Assembly: GCF_009823805.1 (NCBI RefSeq)
Contig: NZ_WUEK01000005.1
Coordinates: 310,001 to 374,000, forward strand
DNA: 64,000 nt
Direction of reading: 5' to 3'
From: Nocardioides flavescens
Lineage (GTDB): Bacteria; Actinomycetota; Actinomycetes; Propionibacteriales; Nocardioidaceae
Position numbers and translations under genes: made by a program. Numbering within the stretch: the first letter of the stretch is position 1; each line of letters starts with the position of its first letter. Of the stretch, positions 1 through 7,678 are shown piece after piece. Below the pieces are notes generated by a model, which saw only the letters and a list, made by a program, of their open reading frames with translations, was not told where the DNA came from and searched no databases.

Positions 1-513
1 GTCGTCGTCGACCCGAGACCCATCGTGCGCGCGGCCCTGGTGGGCGCCCTCGCCATCTCCGACGCGGGGTTCGTGGTCAGGGAGCTCGCGGACACCTCGG
101 CGCGCGCCCTCAGCTCGCTGGGCAAGGTCGACGTGGTGGTCGCCAGCGACGTCAGGTGGGCGCGCGGCAAGAAGTTCGTCGACGCAGAGCCGTTCGACGT
201 CGTCGACTCGACTGCACTCTCAGCCGCGGTGCTGGCGGTCGCGCAAGGATCACCCGCCTTCGTTCCCGCCGTCACTCGTTCGGGTGCGGGAGCTGCGCGA
301 CGCCTGACCGAGCGCGAGTCCGCCGTGCTCGACGCCTTCGCCCGCGGGCTGACGGCCGCAGGAGTCGCGAGCGAGCTCAGGATCTCTGCGAGCGCCGTCG
401 CGGGTGCCAAGCGACGCATGCTGTCGAAACTCGAGGTGACGACGGTTGTGGAGGCGTTGCGCAGCACCGGTCGAGCTGGTCCTCCGGACAGTCGAGGGCG
501 GCTGACATCGTGA
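1..513 (+). CDS. LuxR-type DNA-binding regulator, 5' end outside window
   Basis: The reading frame is already open at the first base (VVVDPRPIVRAAL, the usual opening of a response-regulator receiver domain), so the start lies upstream and the GTG at 25 is only an internal candidate. The last ~60 residues form a LuxR/GerE helix-turn-helix (LTERESAVLDAFARGLT through AGAKRRMLSKLEV). The receiver part is short, and the usual phospho-acceptor position reads VVVASDVR, so phosphorylation is doubtful. It overlaps the next regulator by GTGA, so the two are translationally coupled. By position the pair may control the lasso-peptide genes that follow; this is inference. Confidence 0.75.
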   Translation, partial: VVVDPRPIVRAALVGALAISDAGFVVRELADTSARALSSLGKVDVVVASDVRWARGKKFVDAEPFDVVDSTALSAAVLAVAQGSPAFVPAVTRSGAGAARRLTERESAVLDAFARGLTAAGVASELRISASAVAGAKRRMLSKLEVTTVVEALRSTGRAGPPDSRGRLTS

Positions 514-1175
514 GCTCGGCTGTCGAGTTCTCGACGCTCCGTGTGATGATCGCTGGCGGTACGCCACTGGTGGCCTCCTCTCTGAGAGCTGCGCTCGCCG
601 AGGCTCGTGCCCTGATCTCCACCGACGACCCTCTGCAGGTCGCCGGCCTCGCGAGCGAGGCGAGTCCTGACGTGCTCGTCGCATCGACCCGGGTCGGTCG
701 CCAGCCGCTCTCCGAGCTGCTCCACCAGGTGTTGAGGTGCTCGGTCCCCGTGCTCGTCGTGTGCGAGAGGGGGGCGATCGACGAGGTGCCGGAACTCCTC
801 CTGGGCGGCGCCGCCGGATTCCTGCTGCTCGAGGAGGCGACGGTCGACCAGCTGAAGGAGGCGGTCGCGACAACGGCTGGCGGCGGCTCTGCGCTGCACC
901 CGGCCGTGGCGATGACGGTTCTGCGCCAGTGGCGCGAACTCCGCTCAGAACAGGTCAGGCCGACCCTGACCGCCAAGGAGACCGAGGTGCTGCGCGCCAT
1001 CGCCGACGGTGCGACGACCAAGAGCATGGCCCGCTCGATGGGTGTGTCGGCGCGTACGGTGGAGAGCCACCGCGCGCGCATCTACGCCAAGCTCGGAGCG
1101 CGGGGCCACGTGCAGGCGGTTGCGCTCGGGTTGGAACTGGGACTGCTTGCGGACGACGGTAGTCAGACCGGCTGA
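510..1175 (+). CDS. LuxR-family response regulator with degenerate receiver domain
   Basis: About 221 residues. The N-terminal half aligns by eye with the NarL/FixJ receiver fold, and the C-terminal half is a clear LuxR HTH (LTAKETEVLRAIADG, then SMARSMGVSARTVESHRARI). All three receiver signature sites are changed: the acidic pair is Gly-Gly (RVMIAGGTP), the phospho-Asp position reads VLVASTR, and the conserved Lys near GAAGFLLLEEA is lost. It is probably a phosphorylation-independent regulator. The start is the GTG overlapping the previous stop; an ATG at 546 is an alternative. It converges on the lasso precursor gene. Confidence 0.85.
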   Translation: MSSAVEFSTLRVMIAGGTPLVASSLRAALAEARALISTDDPLQVAGLASEASPDVLVASTRVGRQPLSELLHQVLRCSVPVLVVCERGAIDEVPELLLGGAAGFLLLEEATVDQLKEAVATTAGGGSALHPAVAMTVLRQWRELRSEQVRPTLTAKETEVLRAIADGATTKSMARSMGVSARTVESHRARIYAKLGARGHVQAVALGLELGLLADDGSQTG

Positions 1176-1197
1176 CGGCGCGCGTTCCGGAAACGCA

Positions 1198-1233
1198 ACT
1201 GCCCGCCTGCCGCAGGCGCGGCAGGCGGGCAGT
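1198..1233. terminator. Perfect 16-bp inverted repeat, bidirectional terminator
   Basis: ACTGCCCGCCTGCCGC and its exact reverse complement are separated by a four-base AGGC loop. It sits between the convergent luxR-type gene and lasso precursor gene, so it can end both transcripts. No U-tract follows, which is usual in high-GC actinobacteria. Confidence 0.8.
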
Positions 1234-1244
1234 GGAGGCTCGGC

Positions 1245-1415
1245 TCAGAAGGAGATGTTGCCGTTCTCGTCGGACTCGCCGATCGGAACGTTGGCGACGC
1301 CGGGAATGACGAGGATGACGCCGTCAGCGGCACCGAACGTCTTGAACTGCAGCGTCATGTCGTGCAGCGAGCCGACCTCGGTGATGGCCGGCGCCTCGTA
1401 CGTGTTGTGTCCCAT
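1245..1415 (-). CDS. Lasso peptide precursor
   Basis: A 56-residue peptide too short for most gene finders. Its leader shows the lasso signature Y6-x-x-P9, I11, G15 and T21 (YEAPAITEVGSLHDMT), recognised in this family by the B1 protein; the B2 protease normally cuts two residues after the Thr. That predicts a core beginning at Gln23 and running to the end (GESDENGNISF). Asp31 would be core residue 9, the right spacing for a nine-residue macrolactam ring. Gln at core position 1 is unusual, so the cleavage site is an inference. A GGGGG Shine-Dalgarno lies just upstream of the ATG. The kinase gene starts 64 bp away on the opposite strand. Confidence 0.8.
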   Translation of the reverse strand: MGHNTYEAPAITEVGSLHDMTLQFKTFGAADGVILVIPGVANVPIGESDENGNISF

Positions 1416-1479
1416 TGTTCCCCCATGTGTGGTGAGCGGATTGTGCGTTTGCGTGGTCGCACAGCGACCCCCATGAACT

Positions 1480-2412
1480 ATGTTGGGCGAATACCCCTCT
1501 CGTGTCAGGGGGTCAGAAACCCCTACGTGGTCGGAGTGGCGCGTGGACCCGTCGGACGGTGCGGTGTACGGACCCGTCGGTCAGGAACGAGCGGGTTTCT
1601 ACGGGGTGGAGGTGCTGGGCCTGCCGGGTGCGGTAGGACTCCTGCGACCCGTCGAGGACGGTTGGCCGGTCCTCACCGTGCGCCGTGAGCCCCTCGGCCT
1701 CACGCGGGTGGACAAGAGGGTCGGGGCGGACCGCGCCACCTATCGACTCCTGGCCGCCGGCGGAGACGTCAGCGTGGACCGACGCGCGATGACTGTCACC
1801 TGCGCTCTCGACGGCGAGCATCCTGATGAGGTCCTGGTGCATCCGTTCCTGGCCATGGCCGGGGCCGTGGTGGCCCGCTGGCTGGGTCGGGAGGTGCTCC
1901 ACGGTGGCGCTGTCGTGATCGACGGCGGAGCGTGGGTGGTGCTCGGCGCGCGCGAGGCTGGCAAGAGCTCGTTGCTCGCCCAACTGCACCTTCTGGGTCT
2001 GCCGGTGATCTCCGACGACGTCGTGGTGATCGACGGTGGAGAGGTCCTCGCCGGACCGGGGAGCATCGACCTGCGGACCGGGGCAGCGAACCACCTCGGG
2101 GTCGGCGAGGACCTGGGCGTGGTGGGGACCCGTCAGCGGTGGCGAGTGCGGGTGCCTCCCGTGCCGCCGTCGGTTCCGCTGAGTGGGTTCGTGCATCCCG
2201 AGTGGTCGGAGGAGACCGCCGTCGTCACCATGCCACCGATCGCGCGTCTGCCCCTTCTCGGTCACAATGCCGCTCTCCCCGGACCACCGGCCGACGCGCA
2301 GGCGTTCTTCGAACTGGGGACCTTTCCCTTCGTCCGTTTCCAGCGTCCGAGGGACTTCGGACAGATGGAGGCGACTGCCGCGAGCCTGATCCGTGCTCTG
2401 CGATCGCTCTGA
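1480..2412 (+). CDS. HPr-kinase-like protein of the lasso cluster
   Basis: 310 residues. The C-terminal half resembles the HPr kinase/phosphorylase fold: LHGGAVV around residue 140, a Walker A loop GAREAGKSS near 156-164, and VISDDVVVIDGG near 177-187, the acidic catalytic segment. HprK-like proteins in lasso clusters such as paeninodin phosphorylate a C-terminal serine of the precursor; here Ser55 is the penultimate residue and Ser48 is also near the C-terminus. Whether this enzyme does so is inference. The gene diverges from the precursor and its stop abuts the stop of the convergent cyclase gene (TGATCA). The N-terminal start is uncertain. Confidence 0.75.
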   Translation: MLGEYPSRVRGSETPTWSEWRVDPSDGAVYGPVGQERAGFYGVEVLGLPGAVGLLRPVEDGWPVLTVRREPLGLTRVDKRVGADRATYRLLAAGGDVSVDRRAMTVTCALDGEHPDEVLVHPFLAMAGAVVARWLGREVLHGGAVVIDGGAWVVLGAREAGKSSLLAQLHLLGLPVISDDVVVIDGGEVLAGPGSIDLRTGAANHLGVGEDLGVVGTRQRWRVRVPPVPPSVPLSGFVHPEWSEETAVVTMPPIARLPLLGHNAALPGPPADAQAFFELGTFPFVRFQRPRDFGQMEATAASLIRALRSL

Positions 2413-3708
2413 TCAGAGGCACTGTTCGGCCGAACCGTTCCGACCGGCTGAGCGTTGCTGAGCGGCGATGGTCTGCAGCAACGGGTAGGTCCGGGCATCC
2501 GGGTCTGCCGATGCCCACGTCCGGCGCAGTGAATCGACGTCCACCCGCGACTCGTCCACTCCGGTTCCGTCCCAGGCCCCCACCACGGCTCGCGACCGCT
2601 CGGCGAAGAAGGCGCCGTTGAAGGTCGCCTTGCCGACGCGAGTGATGGTCTCCCGAGGGAGCAGGTCGCCGAACAGACGGACCATCTCCCGGGTGCGGTG
2701 ACGCGGGCCAGCCGCACCGCGTTCCGCGGCCACCATCGACACGAAGTCCGGGTCGGCGAACGGATGTCTGGCCTTCGCGCCGTGTCCCCGAGCCAGCAGA
2801 GCCAGACTGTCCAGAGCGACCGACAGGTAGCGGGACCGCCAGTAGACGTGGCGGACGGCTTCCTCGTGCCGCAACGGCTCAGCGAGAGCGAGATCGCGCC
2901 AGGCGCGGCGTACGCGGGTGGCTGCGTCCTGCGTCAGCCACGGCATCGGTGGGGTGGGATCGGGACGACGGCGCAGGCGGGCACGTCGCACCACCGCCGG
3001 GGAGAACGCCGCACCGACCTCGAGGAGGTCGGAAGGTCGAGGTCGGACCTGACGGGTGAGCACCAGGGCTGCTCTGTCCCACACCCATCCGGGGGACATG
3101 ATCTCGTCACCACCGAAGCCGGTCAGCAGTGTCCCCCCGCGCGCCAGCTCGGCCACGGGTGTGTGGAAGTGGGTGTTGGGCGGCCAGAGGACACCGTGAC
3201 GGTCGGCCTCACGTGACGCGACATCGCCGACCAGGTCCAGCTCTTGGTCGAGGGTGACGCATTCCCAGTCCCGCACGCCGAGGGAGGTGACCACGTGACG
3301 CTGCCACTGGTCCTCCTCCGAGCTCGGAACCCGCGCGAACCGCAGGCTGACAGCGATCGGCGGATCGTGACCCTCGCGGCGGGCGAGATCGACCGCAGTC
3401 GCGAGGACTGCGGAGGAGTCCCGACCGCCGGAGAAGCTCACGACACACGGGCCGCCCTCGAGTGCGTCTCGGACGCAAGCCTCGAACGCCTCTCTCGCGG
3501 ACCGGCCGCCTCGTGCGCGCTCCAGGGGGGCGCGGGTCGCTTCGAGTCCCATCACGAGGCCGGATGCCAGCTCGTCGGGACGCAGTTGCCTGGTCGGTGC
3601 GACGGGCTGCTGCGGCGCCGCCTCCGCCAGACGAGCGCGGCGTTCCGCGCGCCGTTCACCGGGAGGACGGCGGACGTCGGGCCCGGCGCCGGGTTGCGCG
3701 CTGGTCAC
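2413..3708 (-). CDS. Lasso peptide cyclase, asparagine-synthase-like (C protein)
   Basis: 431 residues. The ATP-pyrophosphatase loop SFSGGRDSS (residues ~91-99) and LLTGFGGDEIMSPGW mark the synthetase domain of asparagine synthase B. In lasso pathways this family adenylates the side-chain carboxylate of Asp/Glu in the core and closes the macrolactam with the N-terminal amine. The chosen GTG overlaps the B2 stop by four bases (GTGA). With that start the N-terminal glutaminase-like domain of most homologues is nearly absent: only ~85 Arg/Pro-rich residues precede the PP-loop. The frame stays open further upstream but there it lies over B2. Confidence 0.85.
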   Translation of the reverse strand: MTSAQPGAGPDVRRPPGERRAERRARLAEAAPQQPVAPTRQLRPDELASGLVMGLEATRAPLERARGGRSAREAFEACVRDALEGGPCVVSFSGGRDSSAVLATAVDLARREGHDPPIAVSLRFARVPSSEEDQWQRHVVTSLGVRDWECVTLDQELDLVGDVASREADRHGVLWPPNTHFHTPVAELARGGTLLTGFGGDEIMSPGWVWDRAALVLTRQVRPRPSDLLEVGAAFSPAVVRRARLRRRPDPTPPMPWLTQDAATRVRRAWRDLALAEPLRHEEAVRHVYWRSRYLSVALDSLALLARGHGAKARHPFADPDFVSMVAAERGAAGPRHRTREMVRLFGDLLPRETITRVGKATFNGAFFAERSRAVVGAWDGTGVDESRVDVDSLRRTWASADPDARTYPLLQTIAAQQRSAGRNGSAEQCL

Positions 3709-4136
3709 GGTGGTGGCAGGCGGTGGAGCTCGGAGTAACCCAGCGCGACGGCATCGTGTCGCTCCACGTCGAGCCAGGCGTGAGCCCGCACGCGGTCTGC
3801 GTCGCGAGCGACGCCGACGACGATCTCGCACGGCACGTGCTGCGCCGCGAGCCAGGTCTGGAGGACCAGGCAGCGTTCGAGACACGTGGGTGACGTGCGT
3901 CGCAGGACGAACTCGACGCCGCGTCTGGCGCCCGCGGGCAGGCTCGGAGGTGGGGTGACGGTCGCGTGCACACCGTCCCGCTTCAGGTCCCTCTCGGCCC
4001 GCCGCAACGACCTCCAGGTCCACCACGCGGCCCGGCCACTCGCGACGCTCCAGCGACCGACCAGCGGGGCTCGCCGGTAGGCGCGCATCTGCTCAGGACT
4101 GTGCAGCGTCGAGGGGTACGCAGAGCCGGACGTCAC
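3705..4136 (-). CDS. Lasso leader peptidase (B2, transglutaminase-like)
   Basis: 143 residues, matching the stand-alone McjB C-terminal domain (PF13471). The catalytic triad can be read as Cys85 in SPTCLERCLVLQTWL, then His119 and Asp123 in RAHAWLDVE. It removes the leader peptide with help from B1. The GTG start lies five bases after the B1 stop and is preceded by GGAGG at good spacing, which decides against the longer frame. It overlaps the cyclase start by GTGA, so B1, B2 and C are one translational unit. Confidence 0.88.
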   Translation of the reverse strand: MTSGSAYPSTLHSPEQMRAYRRAPLVGRWSVASGRAAWWTWRSLRRAERDLKRDGVHATVTPPPSLPAGARRGVEFVLRRTSPTCLERCLVLQTWLAAQHVPCEIVVGVARDADRVRAHAWLDVERHDAVALGYSELHRLPPP

Positions 4137-4140
4137 CCGC

Positions 4141-4422
4141 TCAGACCTCCACCAGGTTGAGCCTCTGGGCCTCGGCCAGGAAGGCCTCGACGTCCGTCGA
4201 CGCACGGTCCCGGTCCACGTCGAACTCGGCCACGAGCGCGCCGGTCATGTCCGCGGGGGTGGTGCCTGCGTCGAGCATCTGCCACAGCAGGGTCCCTGAG
4301 GCGTTGACACCAAAGTAGGCCGACGTCGTGAGGTCGAGCAGGACCACCTCACCGTCGACCTCGCGCCACGACACGGCACCCGGTCGGAGTCGGACTGGCG
4401 TGTCGGGCCCGATGTCACTCAT
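4141..4422 (-). CDS. Lasso leader recognition protein (B1, PqqD-like RRE)
   Basis: 93 residues with the PqqD/RRE winged-helix pattern: VRLRPGAVSWREVDGEVVLLDL, tyrosine-rich strand TSAYFGVNASGTLLWQ and C-terminal helix VEAFLAEAQRLNLV. In split lasso systems B1 binds the leader and presents the precursor to B2 and the cyclase. An AGGAG Shine-Dalgarno precedes the ATG by six bases. Its start overlaps the end of the methyltransferase gene by eight bases. Confidence 0.88.
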   Translation of the reverse strand: MSDIGPDTPVRLRPGAVSWREVDGEVVLLDLTTSAYFGVNASGTLLWQMLDAGTTPADMTGALVAEFDVDRDRASTDVEAFLAEAQRLNLVEV

Positions 4423-5272
4423 GTTCGTCTCCTGGCTCTCGTGCACTCGGGTCGATCGACGTCCCCTGGCTCGGCGCCTGAGCGCCCCCGGGGTCAGCAC
4501 GACCCACGGCCCAACCGTAGCCGTCCGAACCGTGGGCGATGAGGGTCAAGCCAGCGGCGGCCAGCTCCTCGCGCACCTGCTTGAGCGTGAAGTGGTGGGC
4601 GAAGTTCGGGGCGAGAGCGTCACCGAAGACAGGCGGGGGTCGGCGCCGCACCCGACGCACCAGCCTCCCGACCCGGGTCGCCGCGACGAACTGCGTGCGC
4701 CGGGGAGGCACTTCGAAGTACGACAGGAGGACGGGTCCTCGGCCACCGGTGGCTTCCGAGGCGTCACGCAGGAGCGCGATGCGTCGAGCGCGGCTGGAGA
4801 TGAGCATGTAGGACCCCCAGCCCAGCACGACCGCGTCGAACCGGTCCGTGCCGCCTGGCCAGCCGTGCGGACCACAGTGCCGCAGGACCCCGGGGTGACC
4901 CAGCCGCGCGACCAGGTCGGCACCCGCGGCCGCGAGTCGCGGGTGCGGCTCGTAGCCGATCGGGGCGTAACCCTGAGAGAGGAGTGCTGCGACCTCACGG
5001 CCTCCTCCCGCGCCCGTGACCGCGACGCGCCCGCCCGGCGAGACGTACTCGTCCAGGAACGCCTGCTCCCACCTGATCAGGCCACTCAGGTTGTAGTCAT
5101 CGGTGACGTACGCGCTCTCGTCGTCGTAGAACGCCCGGTCGAGCTGCGCCAGCCGGTCCTCGTCGAGCACGCCCAGCCAGATCCCGTCGTACAGACCGCG
5201 GACACCGTGGACGAACGACTCGAGCATGCGGTCGCCCGCCATGTAGAGCCGGAGCCACCTCGGCGCCCTCAC
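4415..5272 (-). CDS. SAM-dependent methyltransferase in the lasso operon
   Basis: 285 residues. A glycine-rich SAM-binding motif I (RVAVTGAGGGREVAALL) is followed by an acidic strand (IGYEPHPRLAAAG) and FDAVVLGWGSYML, typical of class I methyltransferases. The start is the GTG overlapping the nucleotidyltransferase stop by GTGA; a longer open frame upstream would overlap that gene. Being coupled to both neighbours, it probably modifies the lasso peptide or a shared precursor, but no substrate can be read from the sequence. Little resembles the known lasso C-terminal O-methyltransferases. Confidence 0.75.
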   Translation of the reverse strand: MRAPRWLRLYMAGDRMLESFVHGVRGLYDGIWLGVLDEDRLAQLDRAFYDDESAYVTDDYNLSGLIRWEQAFLDEYVSPGGRVAVTGAGGGREVAALLSQGYAPIGYEPHPRLAAAGADLVARLGHPGVLRHCGPHGWPGGTDRFDAVVLGWGSYMLISSRARRIALLRDASEATGGRGPVLLSYFEVPPRRTQFVAATRVGRLVRRVRRRPPPVFGDALAPNFAHHFTLKQVREELAAAGLTLIAHGSDGYGWAVGRADPGGAQAPSQGTSIDPSAREPGDEHE

Positions 5273-6462
5273 CTCGTCCCCATGGCGGTCACCGTCCGCA
5301 GGTAGTGGGTCAGGTCCTCCGGGGTCCCGGAGGGGTAGAGGGCTGAACCGGGGTGGGTCGGTCCCGGCACGAACGGCTCGCGCGGGGTCGGGTCCGTCAT
5401 CCGACGTCTGGCGCGAGCCAGCAGCATCCGGACGACGTTGTCGCTCTCGAGACTGCCGCGAGCCAGGTGGCGCGCCGACGCAGGGGGAGTGGCCGACCAC
5501 AGGGCCGCCGACGTCTGGACCGCGGCATCAGCGACCCCCCAACCGCTGTGACCCTGCAGGGCCCTGACTGTCGCTCGGGGCACGGGTGCCCCGAGGTGTC
5601 GCGCGGCACGACCCAGTACGAGGGCGGTGGCGCGTTCGGTGCCCCAGGCCCGGGCTGTGCGTGCCGTCTCGTCCCAGTCCAGGTCCGGGTCGGACGCTGC
5701 GAGCGTGACGTCGAGCAGCCACGTCAGCTTCATGCCACCCGAAGCTGCGGCGTGGAGGCAGAGGTGCACGAGGGCATCGGGAGGCGAGAGAGTCGGGACG
5801 GGACCCACGACGCCGCCGAGGTCCACCCGGACCGCGCGAGACAGCAGATCGGCCGACGGGAGCCGGAGTCGCGAGCGTCGTGCGGACTGGTTGACCAGGC
5901 TCCAGTGGAGGTCGATGACGGTGCGACGGCCGGTCAGCAGGTCGACCTCGCCAGGCACCTGCTCCCGCATCAGGCGCCAGTTGCGGTCCCGCAAGCCGAC
6001 TCCGCGCTCGCCCAACGCGGTCAGGGCCGCGTGGAACGAACCTGGGGCAACCAGGACGTCGAGGTCACCGTAGGAGCGGCTCTCTCCGCGGCGACGGTAG
6101 GCCTCGTCGAGGACGGGCCCTTTGAGGCAGGCCCAGGCCAGCCCGGCCGCGTCGAAGGTCTCCGCGACCATCGCGAGGTCGTTCTCGACGACGAGATGCT
6201 CCATCACGGCGCGCTGTCGGCGCGACACCGCCTCCGCCGATATCTCGACCGGCAGACCAGGGATCCTTCCGCCTCGCCGCGCGAGCAGTGGCCATCCGCG
6301 GTGGAGGTCCAGCGCTTCGCGCAGGAGCTGGACCGGACGGTGCCCCGGAGGCCCCGAGAGCGAGCTGGGCCACGCGGGAGGGTCGCCTGCCAGACCGGCG
6401 GCGTCCGCGAACAGCCAGTGCACGGTCCTGGAGACGAGCACGTCGTGCGACCTGTTCGGCAA
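5269..6462 (-). CDS. Nucleotidyltransferase-family protein (NTP_transf_5 type)
   Basis: 397 residues. The polymerase-beta-type signature is SRSYGDLDVLVAPGSF near residue 130, with a following AVIDLHWSLV-like region (TVIDLHWSLVNQS) typical of PF14907. Such proteins are frequent in lasso and exopolysaccharide clusters, but their chemistry is not settled. The TTG start is supported by a GGAGGG ribosome site eight bases upstream. It is the first gene of the five-gene minus-strand operon ending in the cyclase, and may belong to the lasso locus or the neighbouring polysaccharide locus. Confidence 0.7.
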   Translation of the reverse strand: MPNRSHDVLVSRTVHWLFADAAGLAGDPPAWPSSLSGPPGHRPVQLLREALDLHRGWPLLARRGGRIPGLPVEISAEAVSRRQRAVMEHLVVENDLAMVAETFDAAGLAWACLKGPVLDEAYRRRGESRSYGDLDVLVAPGSFHAALTALGERGVGLRDRNWRLMREQVPGEVDLLTGRRTVIDLHWSLVNQSARRSRLRLPSADLLSRAVRVDLGGVVGPVPTLSPPDALVHLCLHAAASGGMKLTWLLDVTLAASDPDLDWDETARTARAWGTERATALVLGRAARHLGAPVPRATVRALQGHSGWGVADAAVQTSAALWSATPPASARHLARGSLESDNVVRMLLARARRRMTDPTPREPFVPGPTHPGSALYPSGTPEDLTHYLRTVTAMGTR

Positions 6463-6601
6463 CGTCGTGACCCTCCCCTGGTCTGCGATGACGCTGCCGT
6501 CGGCGCGGGCATCGCACCGGCCAGAGTCACACCCCTGTCGATGCTAACTGTGAGGCGCTGGAGAAGGTCACGCACTCAACGACTGGGTGACGACGCTGCG
6601 C

Positions 6602-7678
6602 TCAGGCCGAGACCCTCGCGACGGCGTCGTGCAGCTGGAAGGAGAAGCGCTGCGGCGAGAACTTGGCCGCGTGCTGGCGCACCAGGTCCGGGTCCAGGCC
6701 AGGGAGGGAGGCCAGTGCGGCTGCCACTGCAGGCGCGGTGGGCTCGTCCACCCACCACCCCGACACACCCGGGTCGGTGGAGTCGAGGAACCCGCCGGCG
6801 CGCAGGACGACGGCGGGTGTGCCGAAGGAGTTGGCCTCGAGAGGAGTCAGACCGAAGTCCTCGAAGGAGACGCTCACGAGAGCGCGTGCGTGTGCGTACA
6901 GCCATCGCAACTGGGCGTCCGAGACGACCCCGCACCAGTGCTCGTGGGGGAGCGCAGGACGGTCGGCCGGAGGCGAGCCGACGATGGCGACCTTGCTCTC
7001 GCCATGGGCGAGCACCCCAGCGGTGACGGCGTCGACGTTCTTGTAGCCACGCCCGCGGGCGACGGTGAGCCAGAAGCCCGGCTCCAGACCAGGCACGGGC
7101 TCCTGGTGCGCCTCCGGGTCGATCATGACCGGGGGGAACACCACCGTGGACTCGAGACCGTAGGCCGCCTCGATGCGGCGCGCGACGGACGTCGAGTTGG
7201 CGAGGTAGAGGTCGGCGCTGGTGGCGGCCTGGCGGTCCCACCTGCGCAGTGCGCGGTGCAGGGGGCGCAACGCGGCGCGTTCGCCGCGGCTGCGGACGTA
7301 GTCGTCCGGTTGGTGCAGCCATCGTGGGGGGTTGTGGCAGTAGATGACCTTGCGGGCTCCCTCGGGTGCCCGCAACCCGTGGGCCCAGCCGCTGCTGCTG
7401 GCCAGGACGACGTCCGCCCGCGGTGCCCGCATCGACGACCAGGCCGGCGCCAGCAGCGGGAGGGCGAGGCGCGGGTCCTTCCGGAACGCAGGGACGCCTT
7501 GCAGGAACGAGGTGCGCACGTCGACCGCGGCCAGCTCGGGATAGGTCGTCGAGGGCTCGAAGATGCTGGTGAGCATGGGTGAGTCCGGGAAGGCGCGGGT
7601 CATCTCGAGCGCGACCCGCTCAGCGCCGCCTCGCTGGGTCAGGTAGTCGTGCGCGAGCACGACCGCGGGACCGGTCAC
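6602..7678 (-). CDS. Glycosyltransferase family 4
   Basis: About 358 residues with a GT-B fold pattern: LAHDYLTQRGGAERVALEM at the N-terminus, KVIYCHNPPRWL in the middle, and a C-terminal nucleotide-sugar site SFEDFGLTPLEANSFGTPAV containing the EX7E-type acidic pair. It resembles the WbaZ/mannosyltransferase branch of GT4. The GTG start overlaps the upstream gene stop by GTGA (a second GTG lies one codon earlier). It presumably adds a sugar during repeat-unit assembly on the cytoplasmic face of the membrane. Confidence 0.85.
   Translation of the reverse strand: MTGPAVVLAHDYLTQRGGAERVALEMTRAFPDSPMLTSIFEPSTTYPELAAVDVRTSFLQGVPAFRKDPRLALPLLAPAWSSMRAPRADVVLASSSGWAHGLRAPEGARKVIYCHNPPRWLHQPDDYVRSRGERAALRPLHRALRRWDRQAATSADLYLANSTSVARRIEAAYGLESTVVFPPVMIDPEAHQEPVPGLEPGFWLTVARGRGYKNVDAVTAGVLAHGESKVAIVGSPPADRPALPHEHWCGVVSDAQLRWLYAHARALVSVSFEDFGLTPLEANSFGTPAVVLRAGGFLDSTDPGVSGWWVDEPTAPAVAAALASLPGLDPDLVRQHAAKFSPQRFSFQLHDAVARVSA

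Noticed and set aside
1245..1415. Lasso core starting at Gly28 (GAADGV...)
   Set aside because: Thr26 fits the -2 position, but core residues 7-9 would be Ile-Leu-Val, leaving no Asp/Glu for a ring.
4423..4500. Longer B1 protein starting 26 codons upstream
   Set aside because: The ATG with AGGAG at proper spacing matches the family length; the extension overlaps the methyltransferase and is Arg-rich without similarity.
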